In this document: positions 4,291-7,947 of the stretch, one piece after another
Layout: each line of letters begins with the position of its first letter
How positions within the stretch are numbered: position 1 is the first letter of the stretch
Origin: CAYLLT01 sp964591605
GTDB taxonomy: Bacteria; Planctomycetota; Phycisphaerae; UBA1845; PWPN01
Direction of reading: 5' to 3'
Assembly: GCA_964591605.1 (NCBI GenBank)
Contig: CAZQEN010000348.1
Coordinates: 1-7,947, forward strand
DNA length: 7,947 nucleotides
The notes under the pieces: generated by a model
What the model was told of the DNA's origin: nothing
The model's input: only the letters and a program-made list of their open reading frames with translations
The model's database searches: none
Made by a program: the position numbers and the translations under genes

Positions 4291-7065
4291 ATGGACACGA
4301 CACAGGAATTGCCCAGTCTCAGTCTCTCGTTCATCGAGAGCCTGTACGCCGACTACGAACGGGATCCGGCTTCCGTCTCCAGCGAATGGCGCCGGTACTT
4401 TGACCGTCTGGCCAGAGCGGACGGCAACGGGGAGCTGACCGGCGGCGTCGCTGCGGACGGGCGTCGGACGCGGAGCCTCGGGCCCGTGGTTCGCCGGGAG
4501 GTGGAGGCGGCCGCCCGCCAGGACCGGGTCGACCAGTTGATCCGCGCCTACCGCGTCCGCGGGCACATGGTGGCCCAGATCGACCCGCTGGGCATGCCGC
4601 GCCAGCCCCGTCCGGAGCTGGACCCCGCCTACTACGGCTTCACCGAAGACGACCTCGATCAGCCGGTGTCCAGCCGGACCATCTACGGGCCGGATATCCG
4701 GACGCTGCGGCAGGTCATCCAGCGGCTCCGAAACACTTACTGCCGCTCCATCGGCGTGCAGTTCATGCACATCGACGACCTGAACGTCCGTACCTGGCTG
4801 CAGGAGCGGATGGAGGCCACCGAAAACCGCATCGCCCTGACCCGCGATGAGCAGATCCGCATCCTGACCAAGCTCACCGACGCGGTCATCTTCGAGGATT
4901 TTGTTCAGAAGAAGTTTGTCGGGGCCAAGAGTTTCTCCCTCGAGGGCAGTGAAAGCCTGATTCCGCTGCTCGACATGGCTATCGAGCGGGCAGGGGAATA
5001 CGGCATCCGCGAGGTGGTGATGGGGATGGCCCATCGCGGCCGGCTCAACGTCCTGGCCAACATCATCGGGAAAAGTCCGCACCAGATCTTCCGCGAGTTC
5101 GAGGACGTGGACATCCGCGAGAAATCGGGCGGCGACGTCAAGTATCACCTGGGTTACAGCTCCGACCGGTTGACGGCTTCCGGCCAGACGGTTCACCTGT
5201 CGCTCTGTTTCAACCCCAGCCATCTCGAGTACGTCAATCCGGTCGCTCTCGGGCGAACGCGGGCCAAGCAGGATCGCGCCCGGGACCGGCACCGCGATCT
5301 GGGCCTCTGCCTGCTCATCCACGGGGACGCCGCGTTCGTCGGCGAGGGGATCGTTCAGGAGACGCTCAACCTGAGCGAGCTCGAAGGCTATACCGTGGGC
5401 GGCACGGTTCACATCGTGGTCAATAATCAGATCGGCTTCACCACGCCGCCCCTGGAGGCTCGTTCCGCGCTGTATGCGACCGGCGTGGCCAAGATGCTGC
5501 AGATCCCGATCTTCCACGTCAATGGCGAGGATCCGGAGGCGGTGACGGCGGTCGTCCACCTGGCCATGGACTTCCGGCGCGACTTCAAGCGCGACGTGGT
5601 GATCGATGTGTACGGCTACCGCCGGCTGGGCCACAACGAGGGCGACGAGCCCGAGTTCACGCAGCCGCTGCTGTACGCGGCCATCAAGAAACGCAAGAAC
5701 GTCCGCGAGGGGTATCTCGAGCACCTGCTCAAGCTGGGCGAAGTGACGCGGGAGGAGGCCGACCAGATCGTCGAAGAGCGTCGCCAGCAGCTCGAGCGCG
5801 ATCTGGCCACCGCCCGCAGCCAGGATTACGTGCCCAAATCGCAGGCGTTTGCCGGCCTGTGGCAGGGCTACGTGGGCGGGCCGGAGGAGGGTGTGCCCGA
5901 AGTGCCGACGGGCGTCGCGCGGGAGCGTCTGATCCGGCTCCTGGAAGCCCAGTCGCGCGTGCCCGAGGGGTTCCATCCGCATCCCAAGATCCAGCGTCTG
6001 CTCACCGCCCGCCAGGAGATGGCGAGGGGCGAGCGGCCCCTCGACTGGGGCGCCGGAGAGGCCCTGGCTTTCGCCGCGCTCGCGACCGAGGGCATCCCCG
6101 TGCGGATGTCGGGCCAGGATACGCAGCGCGGCACCTTCAGCCACCGCCACGCCGTGCTCCACGACGTGCAGGACGGCCACACGTACATGCCCCTCCAGCA
6201 CCTGGCCCCGAATCAGGCCCCCGTCGACATCTACAACAGCCCGCTCTCCGAGTCGGGCGTGCTGGGCTTCGAATATGGCTACAGCCTCGATTACCCGGAC
6301 GGTCTGATCATCTGGGAAGCGCAGTTCGGCGATTTTGTCAACGTGGCTCAGCCGATCATCGACCAGTTCATCGCCAGCAGCGAGGAGAAGTGGCACCGCA
6401 TCAGCGGCGTGGTCATGCTGTTGCCGCACGCGTTCGAGGGGCAGGGCCCCGAGCACTCCAGCGCCCGCATTGAGCGTTTTCTGCAGCTCGCCGCCAACGA
6501 CAACATGCAGATCGTCTATCCGACCACGCCGGCGCAGTTCTTCCACGTCCTGCGGCGCCAGGCGCTGCGCCGCTGGCGCAAGCCGCTCATCGTGATGACG
6601 CCCAAAAGCCTGCTCCGGCATCCGGCGGCGGTCTCACGGATTGAAGACCTCACCACCGGGACGTTTCAGCGTGTGCTGCCGGATACCAGCGTGCCGCTCG
6701 AGGGGGTTAAACGGGTTCTGCTCTGCTCAGGCAAGATCTACTACGACCTGATCAAGGAACGCGAACTTCACGACCGGTGGGATGTCGCCATCGTCCGGCT
6801 CGAGGAGCTTTATCCGCTGCCCGAGGACCTGCTCACGCAGGTGCTCTCGCTGTATCCGGACGAGACGCCGGTGATCTGGGTGCAGGAAGAGCCCGAGAAC
6901 ATGGGCGCGTGGCATTTTCTGCGTGTGCGCTATTGCCACGAGCTGCTGGATCGCTGGCCCTTCGGCGGCGTCTACCGCGCCCCCGCGGCCAGCCCGGCCA
7001 CGGGCTCGAGCCGCACGCACAAGCTCGAACAGCAGCACATACTCAATAAGGCTTTTGGTTTCTGA
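4291..7065 (+). CDS. sucA: 2-oxoglutarate dehydrogenase E1 component
   Basis: A thiamine-diphosphate enzyme of 924 residues that decarboxylates 2-oxoglutarate and transfers the succinyl group to the lipoyl arm of E2, in the cytoplasmic 2-oxoglutarate dehydrogenase complex of the TCA cycle. The short N-terminal E2/E3-contact helix typical of the family is present (SFIESLYADYERDP). It is followed by the substrate-site histidine block MAHRGRLNVLAN (H248), the cofactor motif beginning HGDAAF (D346) and ending VVNNQIGF (N378-N379), YRRLGHNEGDEP (H448, E450), the pyrimidine-domain block GQDTQRGTFSHRHA (from about 608), the EGQGPEHSSAR segment and the C-terminal EEPENMGAWHF (about 867-876). Length matches the usual 900-940. 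I chose the ATG at 4291 because the family N-terminus starts there; the frame stays open to 3967, but that extension is unlike any E1. No Shine-Dalgarno is evident before 4291. It is not fused to an E2 domain as in actinobacterial Kgd. sucB follows after a repeat-filled 209-base gap. Confidence 0.97.
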   Translation: MDTTQELPSLSLSFIESLYADYERDPASVSSEWRRYFDRLARADGNGELTGGVAADGRRTRSLGPVVRREVEAAARQDRVDQLIRAYRVRGHMVAQIDPLGMPRQPRPELDPAYYGFTEDDLDQPVSSRTIYGPDIRTLRQVIQRLRNTYCRSIGVQFMHIDDLNVRTWLQERMEATENRIALTRDEQIRILTKLTDAVIFEDFVQKKFVGAKSFSLEGSESLIPLLDMAIERAGEYGIREVVMGMAHRGRLNVLANIIGKSPHQIFREFEDVDIREKSGGDVKYHLGYSSDRLTASGQTVHLSLCFNPSHLEYVNPVALGRTRAKQDRARDRHRDLGLCLLIHGDAAFVGEGIVQETLNLSELEGYTVGGTVHIVVNNQIGFTTPPLEARSALYATGVAKMLQIPIFHVNGEDPEAVTAVVHLAMDFRRDFKRDVVIDVYGYRRLGHNEGDEPEFTQPLLYAAIKKRKNVREGYLEHLLKLGEVTREEADQIVEERRQQLERDLATARSQDYVPKSQAFAGLWQGYVGGPEEGVPEVPTGVARERLIRLLEAQSRVPEGFHPHPKIQRLLTARQEMARGERPLDWGAGEALAFAALATEGIPVRMSGQDTQRGTFSHRHAVLHDVQDGHTYMPLQHLAPNQAPVDIYNSPLSESGVLGFEYGYSLDYPDGLIIWEAQFGDFVNVAQPIIDQFIASSEEKWHRISGVVMLLPHAFEGQGPEHSSARIERFLQLAANDNMQIVYPTTPAQFFHVLRRQALRRWRKPLIVMTPKSLLRHPAAVSRIEDLTTGTFQRVLPDTSVPLEGVKRVLLCSGKIYYDLIKERELHDRWDVAIVRLEELYPLPEDLLTQVLSLYPDETPVIWVQEEPENMGAWHFLRVRYCHELLDRWPFGGVYRAPAASPATGSSRTHKLEQQHILNKAFGF

Positions 7066-7085
7066 GGAATCATCGCGGAGTGGAG

Positions 7086-7243
7086 AATGACGAAATCAGA
7101 ATGACGAATGTCTAATGACTGAATGTCTAAAGAATGACCCAATAGCCCAATGACCTGATGACACGGCACCGCCAGAGTCATGAGGCATTCAGGCATTGGG
7201 ATTTCATGAGACATTGGGACTTAGACATTAGGATTTCGCCATT
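7086..7243. repeat. Gene-free palindromic repeat element in the sucA-sucB gap
   Basis: A 158-base imperfect palindrome made of the same AATG-starting units as the arms at 1151-1206 and 1665-1720. The outer ends AATGACGAAATC (7086-7097) and AATGGCGAAATC (minus strand, 7243-7232) match at 11 of 12 positions, and pairing continues imperfectly inward to a short GC-rich centre near 7163-7176. The inner right arm 7179-7231 aligns without gaps to 1663-1715. The element starts 20 bases after the sucA stop and ends 31 bases before the sucB start, so it occupies most of the gap between two genes that normally sit close together. In RNA it would form a long imperfect hairpin. Confidence 0.7.
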
Positions 7244-7274
7244 TGCGCTTCTGCTCCGTTCATGGAGTCAACGT

Positions 7275-7947
7275 ATGGCGGTTGAACTGACGATCCCCCG
7301 CAGCGGCGAGAGCATCACCGAGGTGCAGATCGGCGAGTGGCGCAAGCGCGAGGGCGACAGCGTCCGGCAGGACGAGATCCTCGTCGAGATCGAGACCGAC
7401 AAGGCCTCGATGGACCTGCCGGCCCCGGCCAGCGGGCGGCTCAGCAGGGTCCTCAAGAAGCAGGGCGACATGGCGCAGGTGGGCGATGTGATCGCCTACA
7501 TCGAGGAAGGGGCGGCCGAGTCCGCGCCCGCCGCCGTGCCGGCCGCTCCCGCACCCGTTGCTGCCCCCACCCAGCAGAAACCCGAACGGCAGACGGGTGC
7601 CGCCGATCAGAAACCCCGGTCGGCCGGACTGGACGTGCAGGCACCGCAGCCCTCTGAATCCTCACGCAGGCCTCCCGCTCCCGCGGCACGGGCCCCTGCG
7701 GCGGGCGGAGCGGTTTCCGAGCCGCGCGTGATGCCCGCCGCCCGCCGCGTGATGGCCCAGGCGGGCCTCATGGAGGATCAGGTGACGCCGACCGGTCCGG
7801 GCGGGCGCATTCTCAAGGAGGATGTACAAGCCGCCGTCGCGGCCGGGCCGTCGCCCGCGCCCCCGGTGAGCACCGACCGGCGCGACGAAGTCGTCCCCAT
7901 GAGCATGCTCCGCAAGCGCATCGCCCAGCGGCTCGTCGAGGCGCAGC
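7275..7947 (+). CDS. sucB: 2-oxoglutarate dehydrogenase E2, dihydrolipoyl succinyltransferase (5' part)
   Basis: The first 224 residues of the E2 core protein, which carries the succinyl group on a lipoyl arm and transfers it to CoA. The lipoyl domain spans about 2-78 with the modified lysine K43 in ETDKAS. An alanine/proline-rich flexible linker follows (about 80-148), then the peripheral-subunit-binding domain (about 151-187: RVMPAARRVMAQAG, TPTGPGGRILKEDV), which anchors E1 and E3. A short linker leads into the start of the catalytic acyltransferase domain (VPMSMLRKRIAQRLVEAQ). The gene runs off the window without a stop. The ATG at 7275 has GGAG at 7264-7267, seven bases upstream; the ATG at 7262 is out of frame. 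Position directly after sucA identifies it as the 2-oxoglutarate rather than the pyruvate E2, since the domain layout alone would fit either. Transcription is probably shared with sucA through the palindromic repeat in the gap. Confidence 0.93.
   Translation, partial: MAVELTIPRSGESITEVQIGEWRKREGDSVRQDEILVEIETDKASMDLPAPASGRLSRVLKKQGDMAQVGDVIAYIEEGAAESAPAAVPAAPAPVAAPTQQKPERQTGAADQKPRSAGLDVQAPQPSESSRRPPAPAARAPAAGGAVSEPRVMPAARRVMAQAGLMEDQVTPTGPGGRILKEDVQAAVAAGPSPAPPVSTDRRDEVVPMSMLRKRIAQRLVEAQ

Noticed and set aside
4279..6621. Long minus-strand open frame of 780 codons opposite sucA
   Set aside because: It is the antisense shadow of a strongly conserved E1 gene in GC-rich DNA. Its translation is rich in R, A, H and D/L with no recognisable domain, and no ribosome site supports a start.

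Overview
This is a GC-rich bacterial window with two transcription blocks that diverge from a non-coding region of about 1.3 kb. A Planctomycetota or similar metagenome lineage is my best guess. It rests only on the gene types, the base composition and the AATG-unit intergenic repeats; no rRNA or other marker gene is present, so the taxonomy is inference.

Minus-strand block (about 3114 down to 1). A promoter-like site at 3086-3114 precedes a cupin protein of the type I phosphomannose-isomerase kind (1728-2978). Next come a small four-helix-bundle protein of the 23S-rRNA-intervening-sequence (IVP/S23) family (1212-1652), a xylose-isomerase-like TIM-barrel protein (82-1134), and the first five codons of a further gene (1-16) with a full Shine-Dalgarno sequence. 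The cupin and the TIM barrel look like a sugar isomerase/epimerase pair of unknown substrate. The four-helix-bundle gene does not belong functionally with them. It sits inside a 570-bp unit bounded by 56-bp imperfect inverted repeats built from AATGTCTAA/AATGAC units.

Middle region (2979-4290). No convincing protein gene was found. The minus strand carries a compact promoter, folded RNA and T-tract terminator arrangement (3397 to 3237) that looks like an unannotated small RNA of about 127 nt. Nested inverted repeats (3481-3573), a plus-strand promoter-like site (3623-3651) and several short palindromes ahead of the plus-strand operon are also visible.

Plus-strand block (4291-7947). This holds sucA, the 2-oxoglutarate dehydrogenase E1 (4291-7065), and the 5' part of sucB, the E2 dihydrolipoyl succinyltransferase (7275 to the window end). 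Together they encode the TCA-cycle step from 2-oxoglutarate to succinyl-CoA. The 209-bp gap between them is almost filled by a second, gene-free copy of the same palindromic repeat family (7086-7243). Its inner right arm aligns without gaps to the arm flanking the four-helix-bundle gene (44 of 53 positions by eye).

The most notable observation is this pair. One palindromic unit carries a four-helix-bundle gene and one is empty, and both are wedged between co-directional genes of operons. The layout recalls the rRNA intervening sequences that carry the same protein family, but here the units lie between protein-coding genes.
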